Shown here: positions 8,334-18,217 of the stretch, one piece after another
Layout of the letters: each line of letters begins with the position of its first letter
Position numbering within the stretch: position 1 is the first letter of the stretch
Source: Flavobacterium sinopsychrotolerans
Lineage (GTDB): Bacteria; Bacteroidota; Bacteroidia; Flavobacteriales; Flavobacteriaceae
NCBI RefSeq assembly: GCF_900110375.1
Contig: NZ_FODN01000001.1
Location: 868,001 to 932,000 of the forward strand
Direction of reading: 5' to 3'
Length of the DNA: 64,000 bases
The notes under the pieces: model-generated
Told to the model about the DNA's origin: nothing
What the model saw: the letters and a program-made list of their open reading frames with translations, nothing else
Databases searched by the model: none
Program-made: the position numbers and the translations under genes

Positions 8334-9194
8334 TTACCCATTCAATGCTTCTGCTCCACCAACAATCTCTAAAATTTCATTAGTAATAGAAGCCTGACGT
8401 GCTTTATTGTACGTCAATTTCAATTGATTTCTCAATTCCGTTGCATTATCAGTTGCTTTGTGCATGGCAGTCATACGCGCTCCGTGTTCTGAAGCAAATG
8501 AATCACGAATTCCTTTATACAATTGTGTTTTCAACGATTTTGGAATCAAAGTCAACACGATTTCTTCTTTTGAAGGTTCAAAAATATAATCTCCTGGTGT
8601 AACAGTAAGATCCGATTTTAAGGGTGCTAATGGCAAAAATTGTTCGGTTTGAACGATTTGTGTAGCAGCATTTTTAAATTGGTTGTAAATCAACTCAATT
8701 TTATCATATTCACCAGAAACGAATTTCTCTGTTAAAATATCAGCAATTTTAGCAACATTATCAAAAGTCAATGCATCAAAAACAGCGCTTTGATTATCTA
8801 CAACCGACAATGTTTTACTTAAAACATCATTTCCTTTTTTTCCTATGGCAAAAATATCCACTTGTTTACCTGCGTAAAATTCAGCACGATTTTTAGCTTC
8901 TTTAATTGCATTAGTATTAAAAGCACCCGCTAAACCTCTGTTAGAAGTTACTACAACAAGTAATACTTTCTTGATTTCGCGTTGCGTTGTAAACTCTCCG
9001 CCAGCGTCACCTTCCAGTGTAGCAGAAAGATTTTGCAATAATTCCGTTAATTTTTCGGCATAAGGGCGCATTGCTGTGATTGCATCTTGTGCTTTCTTTA
9101 GCTTTGCTGCAGAAACCATTTTCATCGCTGATGTAATTTGCATCGTAGATGAAACGGAAGTAATTCTATTACGGATTTCCTTTAAATTTGCCAT
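8334..9194 (-). CDS. atpG: ATP synthase F1 subunit gamma
   Basis: 286 residues, standard length. The N-terminal coiled-coil helix (LKEIRNRITSVSSTMQITSA) and the C-terminal helix (ITNEILEIVGGAEAL) that form the rotating central shaft are both present. Gamma couples proton flow through the c-ring to catalysis in the alpha/beta head. It is the last gene of the atp set, 82 bases after atpA, and that gap contains a strong minus-strand hairpin. No atpD (beta) or atpC (epsilon) lies in this window; in Bacteroidota these are commonly at a separate locus. Confidence 0.97.
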   Translation of the reverse strand: MANLKEIRNRITSVSSTMQITSAMKMVSAAKLKKAQDAITAMRPYAEKLTELLQNLSATLEGDAGGEFTTQREIKKVLLVVVTSNRGLAGAFNTNAIKEAKNRAEFYAGKQVDIFAIGKKGNDVLSKTLSVVDNQSAVFDALTFDNVAKIADILTEKFVSGEYDKIELIYNQFKNAATQIVQTEQFLPLAPLKSDLTVTPGDYIFEPSKEEIVLTLIPKSLKTQLYKGIRDSFASEHGARMTAMHKATDNATELRNQLKLTYNKARQASITNEILEIVGGAEALNG

Positions 9195-9216
9195 TTTATG
9201 TGGGTATTGGGTTGTT

Positions 9217-9265
9217 GGTTTTAGGTGCTGGATTTAGAAAAATCTAAAACCTAACACCCAAAACC
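9217..9265 (-). repeat. Long imperfect inverted repeat between atpA and atpG
   Basis: Arms 9217-9238 and 9243-9265 around an AAAA/TTTT loop. Read as minus-strand RNA they form a stem of about 22 pairs with three G-U wobbles, one mismatch and one bulge; read as plus-strand RNA the wobbles become A-C mismatches. No T-run follows, so it looks more like an mRNA-stabilising or processing hairpin than a terminator. Confidence 0.7.
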
Positions 9266-9276
9266 TAGAAACCTAA

Positions 9277-10854
9277 TTAGTTATATTTTGCTGATAATTC
9301 TTTTGCTACAGTTTCAATTACATCTGTAATTTCGTCTGTTAATTTTCCTGCTTTCAAAGCATCAAGAGTTGCTCTGTGTTTATTGTTCAAGAATTCCAAG
9401 AAATCTTTCTCAAATTCTCTCACTTTGTTCACAGGAACATTTCTCAATAAGTTTTTAGAACCAGCATAGATAATTGCAACTTGGTCTTCAACAGTATACG
9501 GATCGTTCAAACCTTGTTTTAAGATTTCAACGTTTCTTTTTCCTTTTTCAATTACGTTTAAAGTAACTGCATCTAAATCAGAACCAAATTTAGCAAACGC
9601 TTCCAATTCACGGAATTGTGCTTGATCTAGTTTCAAAGTACCTGCTACTTTTTTCATTGATTTAATTTGTGCATTTCCTCCAACACGAGATACCGAAATA
9701 CCTACGTTAATTGCTGGACGTACCCCAGAGTTAAACAAATCTCCATCCAAGAAAATTTGACCATCTGTAATCGAAATTACGTTTGTTGGGATGTATGCAG
9801 AAACGTCACCAGCTTGAGTCTCAATAATTGGCAAAGCAGTAAGAGAACCACCACCTTTTACAATTGGTTTCAATGAATCTGGTAAATCGTTCATGTTTTT
9901 AGCAATTCCATCATCTGCAATTACTTTACACGCACGTTCTAATAATCTACTGTGTAAGTAGAAAACGTCTCCAGGATATGCTTCACGTCCCGGTGGTCTT
10001 CTTAATAAAAGAGAAACCTCACGGTATGCAACAGCTTGTTTAGATAAATCATCATAAACAATTAAAGCCGGACGACCTGAATCTCTAAAATATTCTCCAA
10101 TTGCAGCACCTGCGAAAGGAGCATACACTTGCATCGGAGCTGGATCAGAAGCATTAGCAGCAACAATAATGGTATACGCCATTGCTCCTTTTTCTTCTAA
10201 CATTTTAGCAATTCCTGCTACAGTTGACGCTTTTTGTCCAATTGCAACATATATACAGAATACTGGTTTCCCAGCATCATAAAATTCTTTTTGATTTAAG
10301 ATAGTGTCAATACAAACAGTTGATTTACCTGTTTGACGGTCACCAATAACCAATTCACGTTGTCCACGACCAACTGGAATCATAGCATCTACTGCTTTGA
10401 TACCTGTTTGTAATGGCTCAGTAACTGGTTGACGGAAGATAACTCCAGGAGCTTTTCTTTCTAAAGGCATTTCGTACAAAGTACCTCCAATTGGTCCTTT
10501 TCCATCAATTGGAAAACCAAGTGTGTTTACTACACGTCCTACCATTTGTTCTCCTACTTTAAGAGAAGCGATACGTTGTGTTCTTTTTGCAGTTGAACCT
10601 TCTTTGATTCCTGTAGACGGTCCTAAAAGTACCACACCCACATTGTCTTCTTCAAGGTTCAAAACAATAGCTTCTAATCCATTGTCAAATTCCACTAGTT
10701 CCCCGTATTGAACATTTGATAGCCCGTAAACACGAGCAATACCATCTCCAACTTGAAGCACTGTTCCTACTTCTTCTAGTGTAGCACCAGATTCAAAACC
10801 TTCTACTTGCTTTCTTAATATTGCTGAAATTTCAGCAGGTTTGATTTCCGCCAT
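9277..10854 (-). CDS. atpA: ATP synthase F1 subunit alpha
   Basis: 525 residues. The P-loop GDRQTGKST lies at about 171-179, the N-terminal beta-barrel domain precedes it, and the signature [13 protein letters not shown] is near 380-392, containing the arginine finger region. Alpha carries non-catalytic nucleotide sites and alternates with beta in the F1 head. It sits between atpH and atpG in the operon. A hairpin follows it on the transcript. Confidence 0.98.
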   Translation of the reverse strand: MAEIKPAEISAILRKQVEGFESGATLEEVGTVLQVGDGIARVYGLSNVQYGELVEFDNGLEAIVLNLEEDNVGVVLLGPSTGIKEGSTAKRTQRIASLKVGEQMVGRVVNTLGFPIDGKGPIGGTLYEMPLERKAPGVIFRQPVTEPLQTGIKAVDAMIPVGRGQRELVIGDRQTGKSTVCIDTILNQKEFYDAGKPVFCIYVAIGQKASTVAGIAKMLEEKGAMAYTIIVAANASDPAPMQVYAPFAGAAIGEYFRDSGRPALIVYDDLSKQAVAYREVSLLLRRPPGREAYPGDVFYLHSRLLERACKVIADDGIAKNMNDLPDSLKPIVKGGGSLTALPIIETQAGDVSAYIPTNVISITDGQIFLDGDLFNSGVRPAINVGISVSRVGGNAQIKSMKKVAGTLKLDQAQFRELEAFAKFGSDLDAVTLNVIEKGKRNVEILKQGLNDPYTVEDQVAIIYAGSKNLLRNVPVNKVREFEKDFLEFLNNKHRATLDALKAGKLTDEITDVIETVAKELSAKYN

Positions 10855-10892
10855 CTTAATTTATAATTTAGACACTTAAATGTGTAATAAAA

Positions 10893-11426
10893 CTAATTAC
10901 TTAACTCTCTTTTTAATACTTGTAATCTATTGGAAACTGAAGCATTATATTGCTTATCTCCAATTCTCAAAATAAAACCTCCAATGATTGCAGGATTTAC
11001 TATGTTTTCTAATGTGATTTTTTTATCTGAAAGCGTTGCTATTTTTGCTAAAACTTTAGCTTCTAAAACCGCATCCATAGGAACAGCTGTAGTCACTTGT
11101 GCCAACTCAATACCATTTGCTAAGTCAGATAATTTACCATATTCAGCAGCAATTGCTCCTAATATTTCGAATCTTTTGTTTTCAAATAATAAATGAAATA
11201 ACCCTTGAGTTACGCCATTGATACCTGCAAAAACTTCTAACAATGCATTTTCTTTCACTGCTACTTTAATGGTAGGGTTTTGAATAAAAGTACTCAATTC
11301 TAAATTTCCATTAATAGTGGTAGCAATAGTTTTCATATCACTGCTTACTGCTTCGGCAACACCTTTTGAGTTTGCTAAGTCCAAAATTGCTTTTGCATAA
11401 CGAATTGCTGCTCTTGTACTTGCCAT
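10893..11426 (-). CDS. atpH: ATP synthase F1 subunit delta
   Basis: 177 residues, the normal size for delta/OSCP. It begins STRAAIRYAKAILDLA, the conserved N-terminal helix that binds the alpha subunits, and ends with GFILRIGDKQYNASVSNRLQVLKREL, the typical C-terminal signature. It links the peripheral stalk to the F1 head. The start is two bases after the stop of atpF and atpA starts 38 bases downstream, consistent with one transcript. Confidence 0.96.
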   Translation of the reverse strand: MASTRAAIRYAKAILDLANSKGVAEAVSSDMKTIATTINGNLELSTFIQNPTIKVAVKENALLEVFAGINGVTQGLFHLLFENKRFEILGAIAAEYGKLSDLANGIELAQVTTAVPMDAVLEAKVLAKIATLSDKKITLENIVNPAIIGGFILRIGDKQYNASVSNRLQVLKRELSN

Positions 11427-11428
11427 AA

Positions 11429-11920
11429 TTAGTTCAATTTAACGTCACCTAACATATTCTCAATCAATTTTGTTTGAGCTTCTTTGTTAGATAATTCATC
11501 TTTCAATACTTTTTCAGCAATACTCAATGACAACGATGAAACTTGTGATTTCAATTCAGCCATAGCCGCATTTTTTTCTGCTAAGATAGCTGTTTTAGCT
11601 TGCTCTATCATTCTTGCGCCTTCTGCTTGTGCATCAGCTTTAGAATCAGCGATCATTTTTTCTCTCATTTCACGCGCTTCTTTCAATAAAGAGTCACGTT
11701 CTAATCTTGCTTCCTGAAGAATACGTTCGTTTTCGGCAGTAAGATTTTGCATTTCTCTACGAGCAGTTTCTGCTGAAGATAACGCTTCATTGATTGAATC
11801 TTCTCTACCTTTTACTGCGCCAAGAATTGGTTTCCAAGCGAATTTTCTTAAAAGGATAAAGAAAACTATAAAGATGATCGAGGTCCAAAAAATTAAACTC
11901 TCTGGTGCTGTTAAATTCAT
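11429..11920 (-). CDS. atpF: ATP synthase Fo subunit b
   Basis: 163 residues: one membrane span near the N-terminus (SLIFWTSIIFIVFFILL) followed by a long charged helix that forms the peripheral stalk. The segment RKFAWKPILGAVKGRE just after the membrane span is typical. It is two bases upstream of atpH. Upstream, 77 bases separate it from atpE, and most of that gap is a hairpin that may lower expression relative to the c subunit. Confidence 0.96.
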   Translation of the reverse strand: MNLTAPESLIFWTSIIFIVFFILLRKFAWKPILGAVKGREDSINEALSSAETARREMQNLTAENERILQEARLERDSLLKEAREMREKMIADSKADAQAEGARMIEQAKTAILAEKNAAMAELKSQVSSLSLSIAEKVLKDELSNKEAQTKLIENMLGDVKLN

Positions 11921-11953
11921 ATTTTTATATTTAAAAAGTTTGTTTTAGAAATA

Positions 11954-11988
11954 AAAACTCCCTGATACCAACCGTATCAGGAAGTTTT
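11954..11988 (-). promoter_or_regulatory. Intercistronic hairpin/attenuator between atpE and atpF
   Basis: Arms 11954-11968 and 11974-11988 form a 15-bp stem with a five-base loop. As minus-strand RNA all 15 positions pair, one of them by G-U; as plus-strand RNA that position is a C-A mismatch. A T-rich stretch follows on the minus strand, so it can act as a partial terminator or protect the atpE message, matching the need for many c subunits per enzyme. Confidence 0.75.
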
Positions 11989-11997
11989 AAGCTTTAA

Positions 11998-13391
<1,394 letters not shown>

Positions 13392-13432
13392 TATTAATTG
13401 TGTATCTGATTTTACGTTTTTAAAATTTTTTG

Positions 13433-13440
13433 CAAAGGTA
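13433..13440 (-). promoter_or_regulatory. atpB: Probable -7 box TACCTTTG for the atp operon
   Basis: Minus-strand TACCTTTG matches the TAnnTTTG element of Bacteroidota sigma-ABfr promoters and lies 41 bases before the atpB start, in the only sizeable gap between atpB and the genes upstream. A -33 TTTG was not clear. Confidence 0.5.
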
Positions 13441-13522
13441 CATATTTAATTGAAAATTGAAAATTATAATGATGATTTTAAAAAATGAATTTTACAATCG
13501 TATTGCATTATTTTCAAGCAAC

Positions 13523-13906
13523 TTATCTTTTATTTATTAATCGTATCGAAAAAATTGTTTCAAAAAGCAAAAATAGGAAATAAGGGATGAAAAAAGCTGC
13601 TATATCCAAATTAGTTTCTCTACCTTCTGATTGTATCAACGGAATCAAAAAAACGACAGCCGCCATCATTTTCACAAAAGTGGTGCCCAGAAAAGCAAAA
13701 CCGGTAAAATCCGGGAAATTTGAGTTTACAAAAAGCAACAGCAAATAGATTAAAAGTGTGGAAACAAACAGGAAAAGATAAATACTCCAAGTAGCATAAA
13801 AGAAATCATGATCTTGACTGATTGCCGCAGTGCCATAATATTGTGCAGCAAATAAGAGCAATGTAAAAGGTATTAGATACTTCAAAAAAGATAAAAATTT
13901 GATCAT
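13523..13906 (-). CDS. Four-span membrane protein upstream of atpB
   Basis: 127 residues with four hydrophobic segments (about 8-25, 37-59, 69-90 and 102-120) and short loops. It is the gene before atpB and overlaps the AtpZ-like gene by four bases, which is the position taken by AtpI-type accessory proteins in other bacteria. I believe relatives are annotated DUF6168 in flavobacteria, but that is from memory. A role in ATP synthase assembly or ion supply is inferred only from context. Confidence 0.65.
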   Translation of the reverse strand: MIKFLSFLKYLIPFTLLLFAAQYYGTAAISQDHDFFYATWSIYLFLFVSTLLIYLLLLFVNSNFPDFTGFAFLGTTFVKMMAAVVFLIPLIQSEGRETNLDIAAFFIPYFLFLLFETIFSIRLINKR

Positions 13907-14139
13907 TCGTTATTTTTATTAATATTTTTAACTTGGCGAATTACGTTATAGAGTGCTATAAAAACCGATAATAGTGATAAAATAATGGTGTAAAGTGATG
14001 ACGATTCATCAGAATATTTTTCATCCAGCCACATCCCAAAATAAGTAAATGCGAAAATGACAATTCCCATTTGAAACGGAATCCCCATAAATACCAACCA
14101 CTTATTGAAATTGTTTTTATTTAGTTTTTTGTTGTCCAT
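13903..14139 (-). CDS. AtpZ/AtpI-family small membrane protein
   Basis: 78 residues with two membrane spans (about 14-33 and 45-63) separated by a short acidic loop (DEKYSDESSS). The pattern FMGIPFQMGIVIFAFTYFGMWLDEKY resembles the AtpZ/AtpI (F0F1-ATPase subunit/Ca-Mg ATPase) family that sits near atp operons and helps c-ring assembly or ion handling. It overlaps the bactofilin gene upstream by 23 bases and the four-span protein downstream by four bases, showing tight coupling. Confidence 0.8.
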   Translation of the reverse strand: MDNKKLNKNNFNKWLVFMGIPFQMGIVIFAFTYFGMWLDEKYSDESSSLYTIILSLLSVFIALYNVIRQVKNINKNNE

Positions 14140-14515
14140 CGTTTAGCATTAGATTTTTTGTAATTGTCTTCATGATACATGATGCACTAAAATCAGCACC
14201 TGGCTCTACTGATAATTTGCCTACCGTAACTTCCCCATGAATACTGGCTTTTGCTTTTACATTCAGGACTTCTGTAACTTGAATTTTACCGTCAAGCTTT
14301 CCTTCAATATCAGCATTCTTACATATAATATCTCCGGTGACACTTCCCGCAGGTCCTATAACAATTTTTCCGCCAGACTGAAAATTCCCAATCAAATTTC
14401 CATCCAGTCTGAAATCAGCTTGTGAAATTATATCGCCTTTAATAATTGTTCCTTCAACGATTCTATTGGTCTTCCCCAAAAGATCGGTATATGATTTTTG
14501 TTTTTTATCAAACAT
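14117..14515 (-). CDS. Bactofilin
   Basis: 132 residues of the polymer-forming cytoskeletal family. A short polar N-terminus is followed by a core of repeating beta turns (GDIISQADFRLDGNLIGNF, GKIVIGPAGSVTGDI, GKLDGKIQVTEVLN) typical of the right-handed beta-helix that polymerises without nucleotides. Bactofilins organise local envelope features such as cell shape or polar structures. It follows sprE by two bases and overlaps the AtpZ-like gene by 23 bases, so it is probably transcribed with both. Confidence 0.93.
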   Translation of the reverse strand: MFDKKQKSYTDLLGKTNRIVEGTIIKGDIISQADFRLDGNLIGNFQSGGKIVIGPAGSVTGDIICKNADIEGKLDGKIQVTEVLNVKAKASIHGEVTVGKLSVEPGADFSASCIMKTITKNLMLNDGQQKTK

Positions 14516-14517
14516 AA

Positions 14518-17145
14518 TTATTGTCTTTTTAATGCTAAGTATGCGTCAAGGTTTTTCTTGATCTGAATTACTTTGTAGTTTTGATTAGATACCACAATTG
14601 AGGTCTGTTTGCTTTCCGCAGACTTATCTAATTGAATCTTTGCAACAATATTATTTGCAAAGACTGCTGAATTTAGACCATGAATAGTAATAAAACTTTC
14701 TTTCTCATTATAAAAGTCGTAGGAGTACGATAACTCCTGAAAGTTGTTTTCTTTGAAAAACTTCTTTATTTTTTCTTCCAAAGCTTTTGTATCCTTATCT
14801 TCCTTTTTGCCTACTTTATATAGAATTTTCCAATTATTGGTCTCCACTGTATTGAAATCCATTTTCTCTAAAAAAGGAATTTGATCTCTCAAAATTTGCA
14901 CTGCGTTTTTCCCTTCTTCGCTATTTGGATAATTATCCGCCACAAATTGCAATGCATTTTTGTAGGCTGTTACTCCTTTCAGTTTACCAATGGTATTTGC
15001 TTTAAGCAACTCAAATTTGGATACAATTTCATCTCCCGAAAATTGATTAATCAAAACGTCTGCATTTTCTAAAACCATCACAAATTGTTCTTGCTGGAAT
15101 ACTTTATACCATTTGTTATAGACACTTTCCGGTGTTTCATTTTCAGAAATTGCATCTGGATTAGTGTTATTAATTATTTGTGCATAACGAGAATCCGGAA
15201 ATTGAGCCGAGATCTTTTTTTGCATTGTTTCAGCTTTATTCAAATCAGTTATCTGGTATAATTTATACAAGTTATACATTGCAGGAAGAACCAGTTTTTC
15301 TTCAGGATCCTGTTGTAATAATTGTTCCAGTTTATTGATTGCCAGATTGTTTTCTTTGAATTTTTCCTTATAAATAATGCCCAGTTGATAGTATGCAAAA
15401 TTGCGTTCTTTACGGATACTGTCCAATTCTATTTGCGCTGTTGGAAGTTGTTTCAGGTAATAATCCGTGGTGTATTGCTCTACTATTTTATTCGAGTCCG
15501 CTTCCTTTTCAGACGATTGTTTATCCACATCCAAAGAGTCAATAGTCGTTACGTTTGCATTTCCTGCGGCAACTCTCCAATTCCCGTTTAAATTCCTGTC
15601 ACCCCATATTTTTTTGAATTCCAATTTCCCAAAAGCTACAGTTGTAGGATTATAAAAATAGAAAGCACTCACCGTTTGTTGAGAAGAAACACTCGCCATG
15701 GCAGGTGGAGTAATTGGTGATTTTCGCGCCGGATTTCCGGATTCTTGAATAGAAGCGGGAGCTGCAGATGAAGCGGTGTTATTTCTCGCAATATTTTCCT
15801 GTTTCGCTTTGTTTTTCTCCTCTAAAAGTCGCTTAATTTCATCTTTTTCTTGTAGCGCAACAATGTACTTTTCAAAATAAGCCATACGATCCGCTGAGTT
15901 CATTGCCACCACATTTAGAATACTGTCGTTTCTCTTTGCCAGCGCTTCATACAAAATCACCTCATCAAGGTTGCTTCTTATTTTTTGGATTTTTACAAAT
16001 TCTCTTGTTTTGTTATTCAGTTTAACCAAAGTACTGTCATAGTATTTTGCTGCCGCAGGATATTCCGCATTTCTAAAATACATATTTCCTATATTTCTAT
16101 AATTTGAAGCAACTAAATACGTATCTTTTGAATTGGTTCGTAACGATGCATTGTAAAAATCCAATGCTGTTTTCTGATTGTTTTCCTTGTCTTGAAATAC
16201 CGCCATTTGATGAAAAATCAAATCTTTATACGGACGGTTTTCCCGGTCTTGAATCAGTTTATTGAATGTTTTTAAAAAAGAAACTGAATCTCCCGATTGA
16301 GAATCAAACAACTCCGCTTTTTTGGCATGTGCCTGAATCACAAATTTCCGCTCCGCTTTTCGGTTCATGTCAATCACGGCTTGATAGGAAGTAACGGCAC
16401 TGTCCTTGTATCCCAATTCTTGATACAATTGTCCCAGAACAAAACGGTATCGGGCTCTTTCCTGATTTACTTTGGTGAATTCGATGGCAAGTTTTATCTT
16501 AGCAACTGCACTGTCTTTCTCCTCCATGTTTAAAAAAGAAGCGGCCAAAAGTGCGTTTGCATCTGCAAAAACCTGTTTTTTTACTTCGTGATCTTCTAAT
16601 AATTTACTGACATTTTTTATGACCAAAGCATCATTTCCCAAACGCATGTTGGTTTTCTCTCGCCAAATTTTGGCTTCATAAATTCGGCTGCTGTTTGGGT
16701 ATTTGTACAGAATATAATTGAATGCATCTAGCGCAGGAACAAATCGTTGGTCGTAATATCTGGCTTTTCCAAGCATCAGATATGCTTCGTCAATTTGGCT
16801 GTTTTTTTCTTTACCGCCAATGTTCATGGAATGTTTTTGAATGGCTTTGGTCGCTTTGGTTTCTGCCAATTCAAAATCAGTATTTTTAGGTTTTGTTGTA
16901 GAAGTGAAATCTTCTACAATTTGCATTTTTTCAACCGGCAAAAGTTGCCAGAAATCATCATCGCTATTGGCGTTTACCACCAGAACTCCTTTATCCAAGC
17001 CTACTTGCCCATTGTATAAAATGTTATATTTGGTGCTTAAAGCATGCGAATTCCTAGCCATAAAAGTGTCTCTTTTAGTAGAACAGGCTACCAAAAAAGC
17101 AAAAAACAACAAGAAAGATAACGGTTTAAATATATTGATTTTCAA
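14518..17145 (-). CDS. sprE: SprE/PorW, TPR lipoprotein of gliding and type IX secretion
   Basis: 875 residues, close to the size known for SprE. A lipoprotein signal ends FLVACS (Cys21), followed by many TPR-like helical repeats (for example EAYLMLGKARYYDQRFVPAL near 125, ASNYRNIGNMYFRNAEY near 350), a low-complexity linker near 445-500 and a C-terminal globular region. SprE/PorW is needed for type IX secretion and gliding motility in Flavobacterium johnsoniae and Porphyromonas. Its placement just before a bactofilin and the atp genes matches my memory of the F. johnsoniae order. The rest of the secretion system is outside this window. Confidence 0.88.
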   Translation of the reverse strand: MKINIFKPLSFLLFFAFLVACSTKRDTFMARNSHALSTKYNILYNGQVGLDKGVLVVNANSDDDFWQLLPVEKMQIVEDFTSTTKPKNTDFELAETKATKAIQKHSMNIGGKEKNSQIDEAYLMLGKARYYDQRFVPALDAFNYILYKYPNSSRIYEAKIWREKTNMRLGNDALVIKNVSKLLEDHEVKKQVFADANALLAASFLNMEEKDSAVAKIKLAIEFTKVNQERARYRFVLGQLYQELGYKDSAVTSYQAVIDMNRKAERKFVIQAHAKKAELFDSQSGDSVSFLKTFNKLIQDRENRPYKDLIFHQMAVFQDKENNQKTALDFYNASLRTNSKDTYLVASNYRNIGNMYFRNAEYPAAAKYYDSTLVKLNNKTREFVKIQKIRSNLDEVILYEALAKRNDSILNVVAMNSADRMAYFEKYIVALQEKDEIKRLLEEKNKAKQENIARNNTASSAAPASIQESGNPARKSPITPPAMASVSSQQTVSAFYFYNPTTVAFGKLEFKKIWGDRNLNGNWRVAAGNANVTTIDSLDVDKQSSEKEADSNKIVEQYTTDYYLKQLPTAQIELDSIRKERNFAYYQLGIIYKEKFKENNLAINKLEQLLQQDPEEKLVLPAMYNLYKLYQITDLNKAETMQKKISAQFPDSRYAQIINNTNPDAISENETPESVYNKWYKVFQQEQFVMVLENADVLINQFSGDEIVSKFELLKANTIGKLKGVTAYKNALQFVADNYPNSEEGKNAVQILRDQIPFLEKMDFNTVETNNWKILYKVGKKEDKDTKALEEKIKKFFKENNFQELSYSYDFYNEKESFITIHGLNSAVFANNIVAKIQLDKSAESKQTSIVVSNQNYKVIQIKKNLDAYLALKRQ

Positions 17146-17264
17146 TGGAAAACGTTTTTATCAATTAACTATTAAATATACTTTTTAGTATATGCACTGG
17201 TAAAAATACATTTCTTTTTGCTATCGTGAAAATTATGAAGTTATATTTGGGTTTTCCTGATGTG

Positions 17265-17370
17265 CGTAAGGGATGGAAGCGGCATCCTTTATTTTTCTTT
17301 CTTTAAGAAAAATAAAGATACAGCGCACAGCCCGACCCGAAGTCTCGGCTTTTGGGACGAGACGGAGGGT
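17265..17370 (+). ncRNA. Structured intergenic element, copy B
   Basis: Second copy of the element at 5651-5728. The core GAAGCGGCATCCTTT is at 17276-17290. A perfect 13-bp stem (17287-17299 with 17305-17317) closes the same TCTTT loop, then ATACAGC and AGC four bases on. GGG (17270-17272) can pair with CCC (17331-17333), where copy A has CTG and CAG. A further hairpin follows (ACCC 17335-17338 and GTCTCG 17342-17347 with CGAGAC 17358-17363 and GGGT 17367-17370). It fills most of the 328-base gap between sprE and the ABC ATPase gene; strand uncertain. Confidence 0.5.
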
Positions 17371-17473
17371 TACGCCAAAATAAAACCGCCAATTCACTGA
17401 TTAAATAAACTCATTGGAGCATACAATTAGCGAATTAGCGGTAAAAGTTTTGTCTGGGACTGATTCGTTAATT

Positions 17474-18169
17474 TTAAACCGCAAAAAACAGTTCTAGTTC
17501 CTTTAAGGTTTCCTCAGAAGTTTGAATGTCTTTGACCACTTCGCCTTTGTGCAGCGCGACAATCCTGTCACTTACCTCAACAGTATGCAGTAAATCGTGG
17601 CTGGAAACCAAGACGGTTACTTCCGGATTATCGGCTAAATCCTTGATGATTTTTTTTAATCGGAATTGTGTGGTTGGGTCTAAATTAGCAAACGGTTCGT
17701 CCAGAATAATAACCTCCGGATTCCCAATTAAGGTAGCGATGATACCCACTTTTTTCTGGTTTCCTTTAGATAAATCACGTAGATATTTCTTGTTTTTAAG
17801 AATTTCTCCGTTGAAAAACTCTTCGTGTGTAGCCAATAAAGCATCGACATCGGCTTTGTTTTGTCCGCGTAAATCGCCAATGAAATAGAAATATTCTTCG
17901 GGCGTTAAGTAGCCAATTAAGAAACTTTCGTCCAAGAAAGAAGCAGTGAACGGTTTCCAGTTTTCACTGGTGTTTACCTGAATGTCATTATTCACAATAT
18001 TTCCTGTTGAGGGCTGGATTAAATCCAATAAAAGACTGAAAAAAGTGGTTTTCCCAGCACCATTATTTCCAACTAATCCAAAGCTTTCGCCTTTTTTTAT
18101 TTCTAAAGAATCTATTTTTAATACGGTTGTTCCGTTGTATGTTTTTGAAAGGTTATTTACTTGTATCAT
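17474..18169 (-). CDS. ABC transporter ATP-binding protein
   Basis: 231 residues. Walker A GNNGAGKT (34-41), signature LSKGNQ (near 130), Walker B VIILDEP (near 153) and the switch histidine in SSHD are all present, so it should be an active ATPase. Together with the DUF5687 permease 48 bases upstream it makes an exporter-type complex. The substrate is unknown. The pair lies downstream of a PadR regulator and a membrane protein on the same strand, a common set in flavobacteria. Confidence 0.95.
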   Translation of the reverse strand: MIQVNNLSKTYNGTTVLKIDSLEIKKGESFGLVGNNGAGKTTFFSLLLDLIQPSTGNIVNNDIQVNTSENWKPFTASFLDESFLIGYLTPEEYFYFIGDLRGQNKADVDALLATHEEFFNGEILKNKKYLRDLSKGNQKKVGIIATLIGNPEVIILDEPFANLDPTTQFRLKKIIKDLADNPEVTVLVSSHDLLHTVEVSDRIVALHKGEVVKDIQTSEETLKELELFFAV

Positions 18170-18217
18170 TTTTGAAAAAGTTTATTCGGTTATTTGTTGA
18201 TTTCGTTAATCGCTGGA

